Below are positions 1 to 10,700 of a stretch of DNA of 64,000 nt, in pieces. The DNA is from Coffea arabica (taxonomy: Eukaryota > Streptophyta > Magnoliopsida > Gentianales > Rubiaceae): NCBI RefSeq assembly GCF_036785885.1, contig NC_092317.1, forward strand, positions 9,550,501 to 9,614,500, written 5' to 3'. The notes under the pieces are model-generated. The model was given only the letters and a program-made list of their open reading frames with translations, did not search any database and was not told the origin of the DNA. The position numbers and the translations under genes are program-made. Numbering within the stretch: position 1 is the stretch's first letter; each line of letters starts with the position of its first letter.

Positions 1-305
1 CGTTTTTCTCTTTTTTTTTTCTTTCTTTTTCTTTTTTCAAAATAACTTAACAAAAATAAACAAAATGCCAAAAGATTGAATTTAGAAGACATAAAACATA
101 TTTTGTGGGCAATTTTCTTTTTTCTTTCTTTTCTCTCCTCTTTTCTTTTCACTTTCTCATTTTCATTCATTTTCCAAGAGATTCTATGCTAACAACTTAA
201 AAATAAAAATAAAACTAGAAACTAAAACTAAAAATCGAATAAAACTAAAATGAAAAAATTAAAAATAAACAGCAAATGAAATTACACCAAAATTTGGTGT
301 CTACA
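1..305 (-). repeat. 3' LTR, first 305 bp only
   Basis: This stretch repeats 12356-12660 base for base as read by eye, including the T and A homopolymers. It ends at ...GGTGTCTACA, the outer LTR edge, next to the polypurine tract. The remaining 4.6 kb of this LTR lie left of the window. Confidence 0.93.
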
Positions 306-319
306 GTTTGCCCCTCTTT
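306..319 (-). other. Polypurine tract of the Ogre-like element
   Basis: On the minus strand AAAGAGGGGCAAAC directly abuts the LTR start TGTAGACACC. A purine-rich primer for plus-strand DNA synthesis is expected exactly here. Related GGGGCAAAT-type stretches recur further inside (near 1265, 2522, 2603 and 2664). Confidence 0.8.
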
Positions 320-422
320 GTCTGAGTTTTGAAAAAACTTGAGACAAAGAAGTAGACACCAAATACTTACCTGTGTTATTCGGCTGCAATGGACGCTTCT
401 GAAATGAGGATCGACCTCTTTA

Positions 423-453
<31 letters not shown>

Positions 454-481
454 GGAATTGACCCAAACAGGAAATTAAAAC

Positions 482-1150
482 GGGACTGACCCGAGCAGAA
501 ATTTAAAATTGGGACTGACTAGAGAAGGAAATTCAAATCATGGGACTGGCCCGAACAAGCTTTAATCGCGGGACTGACCCGAATGAGCTTTTGAATCGTG
601 GGACTGACCCGAATGAGCTTTTGATCGAGGGACTGACCCGAAAATGCTTTTGATCGAGGGACTGACCCGAATGAGCTTTTGATCGAGGGACTGACCCGAA
701 AATTCTTTTGATCGAGGGACTGACCCGAATGAGCTTTTGATCGAGGGACTGACCCAAAAATGCTTTTGATCGAGGGACTGACCCGAATGAGCTTTTGATC
801 GAGGGACTGACCCGAATGAGCTTTTGATCGAGGGACTGACCCGAATGAGCTTTTGATCGAGGGACTGACCCGAATGAGCTTTTGATCGAGGGACTGACCC
901 GAATGAGCTTTTGATCGAGGGACTGACCCGAAAATGCTTTTGATCGAGGGACTGACCCGAAAATGTTTTTGATCGAGGGACTGACCCGAATGAGCTTTTG
1001 ATCGAGGGACTGACCCGAAAATGCTTTTGATCTAGGGACTGACCCGAAAATGCTTTTGATCGAGGGACTGACCCGAATGAGCTTTTGATCGTGGGACTGA
1101 CCCGAAAAAGCTTTTGATCGTGGGACTGACCCGAAAATGCTTTGACAATC
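482..1150. repeat. 29-bp tandem array in the retrotransposon 3' region
   Basis: Units starting GGGACTGACCCGAA recur every 29 bp at 600, 629, 658 and so on to 1122 (19 registered units), with one more at 570 (30-bp step) and three degenerate units at 482, 511 and 542. Two subtypes mix, one with GAATGAGCTTTTGAT and one with GAAAATGCTTTTGAT. Because 29 is not a multiple of 3, the open frames crossing it are not conserved coding units. Tandem repeats in the 3' untranslated region of Ogre/Tat elements are described and can seed satellite DNA. Confidence 0.95.
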
Positions 1151-2819
1151 GGTCAGTGGGATTAAACCCGAGCCTGCCGTGATAAAATTTGTGTTGATTT
1201 TTGATTGATGATTTTTCCTTTGCTCTTCTTTTTGACTTTTGAAAATCTTTCCAAAAAATTAATTTGCCCCAGTATGATGAATTTTTGGCAATGTGAGTCC
1301 AGAGTTGATTCTGTATCGCCATGCTGTTGCATTTTTGATGAAATTTGCTTGCGACATTTTCAATCTGCCTTTGTTCACCGGAGGACTCTTTCCGACACCG
1401 ATTCCAGTGCGAGGTGTGCTTACTTTCGTCTGTGTATGCAATTTTTCTGCAAAAGAGAGAAAAAACACAGAAATTGCCACCATCATTTGATCCGTTTTCC
1501 TTTGAGAATCGTGTAAACATGAGTCTTTCAAGGCCTTTATCAAATTTTGCTGCGGCAGTCGATTGAGTTGGATTTTTCACCCTAAGGCCTTTCCAATTTA
1601 CAAACTGATCAGGTATATGCTTTGCCATATTGTGAAGTCTGCGTAACTGACTTTGTTGAACCTTAACCCTTTTCAAGAGATGACTGAACCCAAGTATGCT
1701 TCGAATAAACCACGGAGATTGTTATTCACCAAAATTCAAAGATAAAGAATGAAGTATGCAAGAAAATTCACATGTCATGTAAGAATAAATATGCACAAGA
1801 ATGCACACATAACCATTTGTGCTTAAATTCTACAAAAATGCCATGAATGCAAGTAATTTGGAAAAATGAGCTTCCTAAGAATGTATTTGCAAAAGAATGT
1901 TTTACAAAATGACACAGTTTTGGCCAACAAATGTCATATTCAATTCTCTGGATATCTTTGTTCTGGAATTAAAAATTGACAGAAGTATGACAAAATGAGA
2001 AGAAATCCAAATGAACCAAATCACCAGCTGTTCTTCCTCGTGCTCGCTTGCTGCAAAATCCTACCTTGGTGCCCTTTCGGGTTTTTACCAAGGTTGCCCC
2101 CCCTTTTTTGTTTCGTTTTGTCTTTTCTCTTTTCTTTTTTCTTCTTTTCTTTCTTTTTTTCTTTTTTTTTTTTCTCTTTTTTTCTTTTGAGGTGCCCTTT
2201 CGGGTTTTTACCTAAGGAAGCAATGGAAGAGCTCAACCATAATCGCCTCAGGAGTATGAGTTAAAGATTTCTGGCATCAGTAGAATGTACTTCCCTTGTG
2301 AGATTAGGCGAAGACATTATAGACATCACCTGCCAGTTGATTAACAAATTTCCTAATAGAAATGCAGCAAGTGACGAAAATCAGGACTTTGGGCTTTTGT
2401 AATGAGGTCCGGTGGGGTGTTTTTCAAGAAAGGTTGAGGCTTGAAAGCAGATTTGATACGAGGGGTGCAATAACGTGAGATTGCACCCTTTGGAAAACAA
2501 CTTCGAAACTGAGGAAAATTTGCCCCAGTTTGATCAGATTTTCTCTCTTTGCATTTTTCATTGTATTTTCCTCACTTTTTGCATTTTTCTTTGAAAACTA
2601 AATTTGCCCCAGTGTAGGGTTTTCTTTTTTTCTTTTTTTTTTTTTTTTTTTCGAAACAAATTTGCCCCAGTGTGGGGTTTGCAATTCTCAAGGGTTATCA
2701 AACGAAATTTGTCAATTCTAATGGCTCAAAGGGATGACTAGGGATGAAATGTTTTGATTGGAAAAGAAGATGGCCTGACTTTTGTTTCGCCCCTTGCATA
2801 ATTTCCAAAAGAAATTTGC
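1151..2819. other. Non-coding 3' region of the Ogre-like element
   Basis: No recognisable protein. It holds CT-rich tracts (2100-2190 and 2625-2650), several TTTGCCCCAGT copies (1264, 2521, 2602, 2663) resembling the polypurine tract, and a repeated phrase TGCCCTTTCGGGTTTTTACC (near 2070 and 2193). The first phrase copy is flanked by CCTTGGT and ACCAAGG, which can pair as a stem. Confidence 0.6.
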
Positions 2820-3150
2820 ATAACCAAGATAAAGAATTTCTTACACATGTCTGAGTTGATAGGTTGAGAGAATATCTGTCTATCCATGAATGCCCCGCCA
2901 GGTAATACCTTTTGAACACCCAATGAGCTTTGCCAATTTGAAGCAATTTTTGCCTTTGGCTTCATCTTTCGTTAGCAAAATCACTTTAGCACTTTGTTCC
3001 CTCCTTCAAAGGATCGGTGGCGGACCTTTTTGTTATGAACACAGGCCATGGGTCTTGGCAACATTTGGCCATGGCACATAGCATTCAACTATTTCTCATC
3101 AAATCAATCGTTGATGACGCTGCTTTAACTCATCAGCTTCCAACCTGGCA
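2820..3150 (-). pseudogene. Remnant of integrase C-terminus (end of pol)
   Basis: Reading the minus strand across frames gives pieces typical of the end of Tat-type pol: LEADELKQRHQRL, then NAMCHGQM, NKKVRHRSFEGGNKVLK, then KVLPGGAF and QIFSQPINSDMCKKFF. These correspond to the region after the integrase core up to the GPY/F-like tail. Stops and at least one frame change interrupt it, so it is not functional. Its position between gag and the 3' LTR matches where pol should end, showing that the element arose by internal loss of most of pol rather than never having had it. Confidence 0.75.
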
Positions 3151-3157
3151 GGAAAGG

Positions 3158-3280
3158 GATTTTTCAATGAAGAATTTCTCAATGAAGGGTTTTCTCAATG
3201 AAGGCTTTCTCAATGAAGGTTTTCTCAATGAAGGTTTTCTCTCAAAGAAGAGGTTTTTCAATGAAGGGCTTCATCAGATT
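3158..3280. repeat. Short 15-bp minisatellite
   Basis: CAATGAAGG followed by TTTTCT-like spacers recurs at about 3180, 3196, 3211 and 3226 (steps of 15-16 bp), with degenerate copies either side. It lies between the integrase remnant and gag. The plus-strand open frame through it is a by-product of the repeat. Confidence 0.8.
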
Positions 3281-3582
3281 CCAGAACAATGATATTCAAA
3301 GGATCAAATAATTTCATCTTTGGCCATCTAAAAGAATTAAAAAAACTTCATGACAATGATCAAATAAACAAATAAAACCAATTGTGCATTTCATGAAACT
3401 CCAAATCAAAGCGAAAACAAGACAAAACTCAATTTGCAAAAGGCGCTTTCATTAAGCTATTCACACATGCAAGAAAAAGTCTTTGTGAACTTTAGCAAAT
3501 GACAACCCCTAGATTTATCGAAATTATCTTCGAGGGGGAAGATAGTCAGCCATCCAACTTGTGCAAAGCTCCTTTAGGATTT

Positions 3583-5391
3583 TCAAATTTCGTCATTGGA
3601 AGTGGATGCCTCAAAGGTGTCCTTGTGTTTAGGAAAGGGATTTGTACTTATACTTGGTCCTTGTCCACCCTTTCCCTTTAGCACTATTTCCTCAGCCTCG
3701 ATCATGTCTTGGACTTTGTGCTTAAGTGCCCTGCAATCGGCGGTTGAGTGGCCAGGTACTCCCGAATGATAGGCACAAATAGCATGTGGATTGTACCCAG
3801 CAGGCATGCCATGAAGGTAAGTTGGAGGGGGAATCACGCCTATTTTGTTGGCAGCCTTCAATTGCTCATACAATTGGTCCAAAGGCCTGCCTAGGTTGGC
3901 GAAGGTTCGGGTACGGCTTTGATTGTAGGTTTCAGTGGGTCGGAGATAGTTGTAGGTGGGTCTATTTGGTGGGAAAAATCTTTGGTGGTAAGGAGGCCGA
4001 GGACGAGCTTGTTGAAAGCTTGGTTGAGATATTTGGGAAGGGGTTGTAGGCGGGTTGGCATAATTTGGGCGAGGTCGAGGATGAGTGATATTGGTGTGGT
4101 AAACAGGATGAGGATTTGAGTAGTAGGGGTAAGGGTTTGAGTAGGTAGGGTATTGTCGAGGTCTGGGTCTTGGGACAGGGTTTTGATTCCAGGTGAAGGC
4201 AGTTTCCCCCTCTTTCTTTTTAAATTGCGGGTTCTTCTCACTAGTCCCCTGTCCTTGCAAAGCATCCAACTGGGATTTGAGGGCAGAGACATTAACAATC
4301 TTCCCAACTTTCACGAAGTCATCGTGCTCCTCAAGTTTATTGACAATGGCGGCGAACGAGCATCCAGTCATGCGAAAAATTTCTTCGAAATATGGGGGAT
4401 CATGTGCTTTAATGAAAGTGCGTATGATTTCGTCCTCAGTCATCGGTGGCTCGACTTTGGCAGCTATTTTCCTCCACCTCTTGGCATAAGTCTTGTGATC
4501 CTCGGAGGGTTTTCTTTTTGTTCCTTCCAACGTGGTTCGTGTCGGAGCCAGCTCGCAGTTATACTCGTATTGCTTTACAAAAGCATTGGACAAGTCAATC
4601 CAGATTTTTACTTCTTCGGGCTTCAAATTTGAGTACCAGTCGAGGGCATCCCCCTCCAGACTTTCCGGGAACAACCTTAGAGGCAGGTTCTCGTCGTCTA
4701 CAGGCTTTCCTAACTTGTTAGCAAATAGTCGGAGGTGTGTCTTGGGATTACCCGTCCCATCGTACTTGTTAAACTTAGGGGTTTTGAACCCCTCAGGCAA
4801 TTGCACATTGGGAAAGAGACAAAGCTCATCGTAGTCCAGGACTCCTTGCTTGTTCAACCCCTGACTCTTCCTCATAAACTCATCAAAACGATCAAGACGT
4901 TTGAGCAGCTTTATATCAACGGGAGCAGAAGGTTCCCCCATTTCTGCCTTGGTTTGAACAGTATGATCTGGTAGGAATGGCTCAGCAACAGGGTGATAAA
5001 AGGTATGTGGCTCAGGTGGTATATTTGAAGTGATTTGGGGTTGTAGACCTCGCATGTGAGTAAGAAAAAATGAAGGATGAGGAGGGTAAGTGTATGGCAA
5101 ATTTGTGGTGGGATAGGTGAAAGTTTCTTCGGGTGCAATAGGAAATGATGGAGTAACAGTGGCATGGGCCGAAGGTAGGACAAATGGCTCTTGCTCAGGC
5201 TGTCTGGCGGGTACAGGTTCGGGTTGAACTCCGCTGCTAATTAGCTCATCATTCAACTTCTTTTGGGCGGCCATCTCAGACGCCATCTCTCCAAACTTGG
5301 TAAGCATCTCAGTCAACTGAATCCCCAAACTTGCAGTCTCGGGTTGAGCGGTAGTAGCAGACCTATCTGACTGTTCCGGTTGTGAACTCAT
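3583..5391 (-). CDS. gag: Gag polyprotein of Ogre/Tat-like retrotransposon
   Basis: A 602-residue uninterrupted frame starting MSSQPEQSD. The first 160 residues are Pro/Gln-rich. Residues about 200-345 form a retrotransposon gag (capsid) domain with the pattern FxKYDGTGNPKTHL, then GDALDWYSNL, FVKQYEYN and TYAKRWRKIA. Residues about 385-520 are Pro/Arg/Tyr-rich and likely bind RNA. Near residue 555 CAYHSGVPGHSTADC is a knuckle-like Cys/His motif of the type seen in Tat gags. The protein would build the virus-like particle that packages element RNA. In autonomous relatives gag is followed by protease and pol; here the frame stops and pol is missing. Its open state suggests recent function, either in cis or as a copy of an active master. 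Confidence 0.9.
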   Translation of the reverse strand: MSSQPEQSDRSATTAQPETASLGIQLTEMLTKFGEMASEMAAQKKLNDELISSGVQPEPVPARQPEQEPFVLPSAHATVTPSFPIAPEETFTYPTTNLPYTYPPHPSFFLTHMRGLQPQITSNIPPEPHTFYHPVAEPFLPDHTVQTKAEMGEPSAPVDIKLLKRLDRFDEFMRKSQGLNKQGVLDYDELCLFPNVQLPEGFKTPKFNKYDGTGNPKTHLRLFANKLGKPVDDENLPLRLFPESLEGDALDWYSNLKPEEVKIWIDLSNAFVKQYEYNCELAPTRTTLEGTKRKPSEDHKTYAKRWRKIAAKVEPPMTEDEIIRTFIKAHDPPYFEEIFRMTGCSFAAIVNKLEEHDDFVKVGKIVNVSALKSQLDALQGQGTSEKNPQFKKKEGETAFTWNQNPVPRPRPRQYPTYSNPYPYYSNPHPVYHTNITHPRPRPNYANPPTTPSQISQPSFQQARPRPPYHQRFFPPNRPTYNYLRPTETYNQSRTRTFANLGRPLDQLYEQLKAANKIGVIPPPTYLHGMPAGYNPHAICAYHSGVPGHSTADCRALKHKVQDMIEAEEIVLKGKGGQGPSISTNPFPKHKDTFEASTSNDEI

Positions 5392-7775
5392 GTTTACACG
5401 ACTCCTCTGGGCTTGACTACGGGATCGCGTTATGATGGGGCTTCGACGAGAAGCTATATTTAAATATTACCTGAGAATTTTGAAAGGAATTGCCTTTAGA
5501 TTTAACCCTTGCTTAGTTATTCCAATAAAAACAAAGAAAAAGAAAAGAAAAAACAAGAGTTAGTAGATATTCAGAAAATTCGGATGCATGTCCTATGGGG
5601 GAACCCTTTTGTGCCAAGGGTAGGCCTAGCATGAAAGTGCAGTCCTCCAGAGCAGGCACTATACAATACCTGATGGATCCGATCGACTGATCGTGTGAAG
5701 AATGATTTGAAAAATTTGGCCACTTGGAGTGAGAAGAGACATTTGCCCTAAAACATGAGGACGAAGTCGGAACGGATTGTTTGCTTTGATCTACACATAA
5801 AATGATTTGTGAAAGGGATTGCCATGTCTCGATTAATTTATTCAATGAACCCTAAAGGGGAAAAAGCGAGTCAAATGGATAAAATTGGTGATTTATTCAA
5901 AATCGACCGATTTACCCAAAAATAGGTAAGCTGATCAAATGTATCGGATAACATTGACGATTTATTCAAAACTGATCGAATAGATAGACTTGGTCAACTG
6001 AATTGAATGAAATTGATGATCTCTTCAAAATCAACTTGATTTCGCCCTAAAAATGGATAAATTGGCCAAATGAATGAAATGGAGTTAATGAAATCGGCCA
6101 AATCACCCTAAAAGGGTAAATTGGTCAAATGAATTGATGATTTATTCAAAAATCGACCGGATGACCCTAAAAAGGGTAAATTGGTCAAATGAATTGATTT
6201 ATTCAAAAATTGACCGGATGACCCTAAAAAGGGTAAATTGGTCAAATGAATTGGATAAAATGAATTTATTCAAAAATGATTAGATTGAACTAAAATTGAA
6301 TGAATTGACAAAAATGGATTGGATAAAATGGATGATTTGTTCAAAAATCGATTGAGTTCTCTACCCATTGGGTAGTTTCAAAAAATTACAATGCCTTAGT
6401 CTATGAGCCTTCTAAAATCAAGATTTGGCCTCTATATTTATCGTCTCATCAATGGGGAATCATTTGTGAATTTTCTTCAAATTAATGTCCTTTTACGCAA
6501 GGAAATTTTACCAATTAGGTTTAAAAATGGCCAAAAAGTGATTTTTAGACGCTTATATGCAAACAAAAAAATTGCTGCCGTCTTTGAAAAGATCGGATCC
6601 TACCTTACCTCGTGCACTACCCTTTTGGATGGTACAGAAAATGTAAACGTGCAAGTCTCATTGGATTATATATCCGAGACACAGGGCGGTTTATACCTAG
6701 CACGGGATCCCCTAAATGGCATTCCCTTCTAAGGTGGATGCATGATGCCAGTTTATTAAAGCAGGAAAATATGCAACTCGAAATGAAACGTGACCTAAGG
6801 AACCCTTTATCTGCCAGGGTAGGCCTAAAATGGCATGGCATTATTATTTGATGAAATATGTCACAATTTTAAACATGCGATAGCCTATCTATAAGGGTAG
6901 GCCCTAAAAGAAGTCATGCCAGACCTCCTATTTCCTAACGTTTGTGAATGCAAAGGCAAAAGACAAGGAAAGTTAGTTCAACACATAACACGTTGGACAA
7001 TTAAAGGATATAAAAAGCAGGAAACATAAATAAGGAAAAAGGGTGGGATCCCTCCCCTCGTGAAAGGTGTCCTTAATAGGGTAAGGCAGACTCTACCCTA
7101 GGTGAAACTATATGGATGCATGAGGTTGGGGTTCGCTAATGCATCTATACTCAATAAGCTCAGGCCCCCAAGCCTTCAGACTCGTGGCCAAGGGTCATCA
7201 CTCCCAAGGCCCTTTGTCGGTGGCTCGAGCGATTCCCCAAACACCGCTACGCACACGTCGTGTTACGGCTGCATGTTTGAGTGAATCTATAAAAAATCCT
7301 CAACCTTCGACTAAAAGCTAAAAAGGCTATCAACCCATAGCTTAAAGCGGAAGATTGAGTGACCCATTGGATCATGCTACACACACATCGTGTCGTGATC
7401 ACACGTCCAAGTGGGTCGCCTAATCCTAGTAGGGTGGAGTGGCGTGACAAACCACTAAAATAAAAATAAATGAGGGGTGAAAAGTTAAAGCGTATGCACG
7501 TATGCTAGTGCTCGTTTGGAGGGGAGGGATCGAGAACCCACGCAAGGCTCTAAGGTAGAATCCCCTCCCAAATGCAATGCAAAGCGCGGAATCACATACA
7601 AACATCCATTCATCAAAACAATCGTAGGCGAACGTGTGAGGAAGTGAGTTGATACGCGAAATGCAAAAATCCTAGAAAAGGGAAAAATGCAACCCTAAAC
7701 ATCCAATGTGATAAATAAAAAGGTTTAAAAGAAGAAAAAGATTGATTAAATCAAATTTGCTCGGACTCTCGAATG
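5392..7775 (-). other. Leader between 5' LTR and gag of the Ogre-like element
   Basis: No convincing protein. At 6070-6260 a degenerate tandem repeat of about 57-60 bp recurs, centred on CCCTAAAAAGGGTAAATTGG and TCAAATGAATTGAT, and weaker copies extend from about 5870 to 6330. A long leader is usual in Ogre elements; this one is 2.4 kb. Confidence 0.6.
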
Positions 7776-7793
7776 TCCCCAGTGGAGTCGCCA
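7776..7793 (-). other. Primer binding site, tRNA-Arg type
   Basis: On the minus strand TGGCGACTCCACTGGGGA begins two bases after the LTR end ...GCGCGACA. Its complement ends in GGAGTCGCCA, as expected of a plant tRNA-Arg 3' end with CCA. Priming by tRNA-Arg is characteristic of Ogre elements. Confidence 0.85.
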
Positions 7794-7795
7794 AC

Positions 7796-10700
7796 TGTCG
7801 CGCCCCATTTTTTTTGATAAAATAAATAAATGGTTTGAAAAAAATGTATTTTTTGATTCAATTTGTGATTGGAAAATGAATTGTTATTTAAAAGAAAAAT
7901 GGGTCTAAATGGGGGTTTGAGAATGCGACGATTTGACCCAAAATTATAGTTTAAAAAGGGTTTTTGAAATAAAAAATCGGAGTCGCCACTTGGTAATGAG
8001 TTAAGGTGTACCAAGTCACCTAAAAAAATGAATTTTTAAAGAAAAATAGGAAAAAATATTAAGAAACCCCTTTTAAACGACTCCTAGTCCACGTAAACCA
8101 ACGAAAAAGGTTCGGGAGTCACATTTGACGAAGGGGAAGGCAAGGATAAAAATCCAAGGCACCCCTTCGACCTAGCCAAGGCTAGTTGCGTGATTTAATC
8201 AAATATTTTCTTGTTTTAACCAAAGAATTTATTACATTTGGATGTACTATATGAATGCAAACCCTAGACCTAGGGGTATTGGGGAAAATTTCTCTTCAAA
8301 GGTTGAATGGTGCCAATCACATTAATTGTGAAGCCCAATAATGACCCTTTGGAGAGGTCACGAATAATGCGAGTGGGATGCAAATGAATGAAATGCATGT
8401 ATGCAATGTGAGGACATGAGTTTGAAAAAGTAATAAAAAACAATAAATATGTAAATGAAAATGTGCACGTGAGCGGGCAAGGTATGGTAGGTGAAATGAT
8501 AATATGAAGTGCATGTGTGCAAGTGATGATAAAAGTGTTCGTGTGCAAGTGAAGAAACATAAAGGTGCACGTGTGCAAAATGGGAGGAAAAATGAAAGTG
8601 TGATGAGGGTATAAAATGGTAAAGTGGATTTGAAAATGCATGAGCCTAGGGAATTCATGCATATTGGGTACGGGGAGACCTAAATCGTGACTCAATTTGC
8701 CCTTTTATAGAGGGAATACAAGCGTGCTAAGGCTTAGAAAAAGCCACACTCGTCTATATCCCATATTTAAGGGGACCCTCAAGCAGATGAACCCTATAAC
8801 TAGCATGAAATGCAAAAATCCTAAAATGGAGGGAAAAGGGGTTCGAGGGGCATGCAAAATGATAAAATTAAAAAAAATGCATGACATGTAATGAACATGC
8901 AAACATGTACTAACGAGGGGAAGTCCCTAAGGGTTTAGCGTTGGACTAGCCCATTCTATGAATTCCGACTAGCGTTGGACTAGTGGAAACGTACATTCAT
9001 CCATCACATTCATTTATAAATATAGAAAGCAAGTAGACATGCAAAATCACTTATAACACGTAGCACATAACACTTAGCATGCTCGACTAGATGCAATAGC
9101 TTAATAAAGCAAGTAACACGTAACACATAGGCATGCAACCAAACTAATGAACTTATTACATTCACTAATTAAAACAAAAGGGGAAGGGGAAAATGGACCA
9201 AATTGCTCGCCAAAGCCCTATCTATTACAAGCCAAGAGGTGTACACATACCCCATTAAAAGAATAACTTCATGAAAATGAAAGTAAATGACATAAGTAAA
9301 AGGAATTAAGAAAAAACTAGGAAAGCAAAGTAGGCATGCAATTCACTTAACACGTTGGGTCATATAGGAGAGATAAACAAAGATAAAAGAAATTATACCT
9401 TCCCCTAATGGTAAGCAAATGAAGGAAAATGGCTTCAAAACAATAAAGAGGTCAAGGCATCAATTTAAAAGTAAAGTATAAGCAAAAACACCAAAACCCA
9501 CCTAATTGCGACTTGAATGAGCTCAAAAAATGCTTAAAGACCAAGAAAACGGAATAACCCGTTCAATTTCCAAATATAGCATCTACTAAAGACCCAAAAC
9601 AAGCATTACTCAAACATTCAAGTCCAAATAAATCGTTTAAGCACTTCAAAGATTCCAAAAATAAAGAAAAAGAGCCAAACAATGATTGAAGTTGCAATGA
9701 TTTTAGGACTTAATTACAAGATACTAAAACATGCTTGGGCTATTGTGGCACAAAGAGAAACTTAGAGGGATCAAATTAATTGAATTCTTCAATTTGCTTG
9801 GGCCATGGTAAGATAAGGAGAGACTTAGGGGGCCAAAGCGTAAAGAAAAGGCCAAGGAATGGTTCAATTTGCACTTTTAGAAACCAATTACAACCATCAA
9901 CAACCACTCAAGTCTAATTAACACATTTTGGGAAATTCACAAGCTCAAAAGCAAGGAAGGGGGCCAAGTCATGACTCAAATTGCAATTATTTTAGAACCC
10001 AATTGTAAGCTACTAGAACATAGTTGGGCCTTAGTGAGCTAAGGGGGGACTTGGGGGGGTTCAAAGGCAATTTTGAAACAATTTCCATGCAGGTTCATGC
10101 AACAAGCGTAAGAAACTTGTTTCTGCAACAATCATTTTTGCTGAAAGCTTTCTGCAGCCCAAAACAACATTGCTACTTTCATTTCCGCAAAACAAATGTC
10201 AACCTCGACACAAACTTAATCAAAATTCTTTCAAATCAAACCAACTTCATTTCCGCAAACAACTTCAACATTCAATCAAACCAAAACATAAAAGAAAAAT
10301 CATGCAAATGCCATGAAGAAAATTTCTGCTATAACCATTTCGCAGCTTCAGGAAAAATCTTTCCTTCCACAACCATTCTCATGCAATTTCTTCTTACACT
10401 TAGACATATTCATGCAAACAACCAATAAAAGGCTTGATTGAACTGTCATCTAGACAAGATACCAGCTTGGAACCGAAATGAAAGAGTAAACAAAAAAAAA
10501 CTAAAACCGTAAGACATGAAGATTCGGCCAGCTATGTACATTTTCCAGCAATGTTTCTTGCCATTCTTGTGGTCATTCTAATGCAACTTTTCCATCCAAA
10601 CAAAAACTAGAATCTTAAACAAACATCATAACTTTGATCTTAACAATAAAATTACCAAATTCAACATCCTAATAAGCCAAAACCTAAACAGAAAAACACA

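Noticed and set aside
482..1150. Regular 29-bp repeats resembling a CRISPR array
   Set aside because: There are no unique spacers: the units abut each other directly, inside a plant LTR retrotransposon. It is a minisatellite.
1032..1676. 214-codon minus-strand frame running into the tandem array
   Set aside because: The C-terminal part is only repeat translation and the rest shows no family motif or conserved composition.
3017..3292. Plus-strand frame with repeated NEGFL units
   Set aside because: The repeats are the 15-bp minisatellite; the frame is antisense to the integrase remnant.
10024..10428. 134-codon frame in the long LTR
   Set aside because: Low-complexity, lies inside an LTR and has no recognisable domain.
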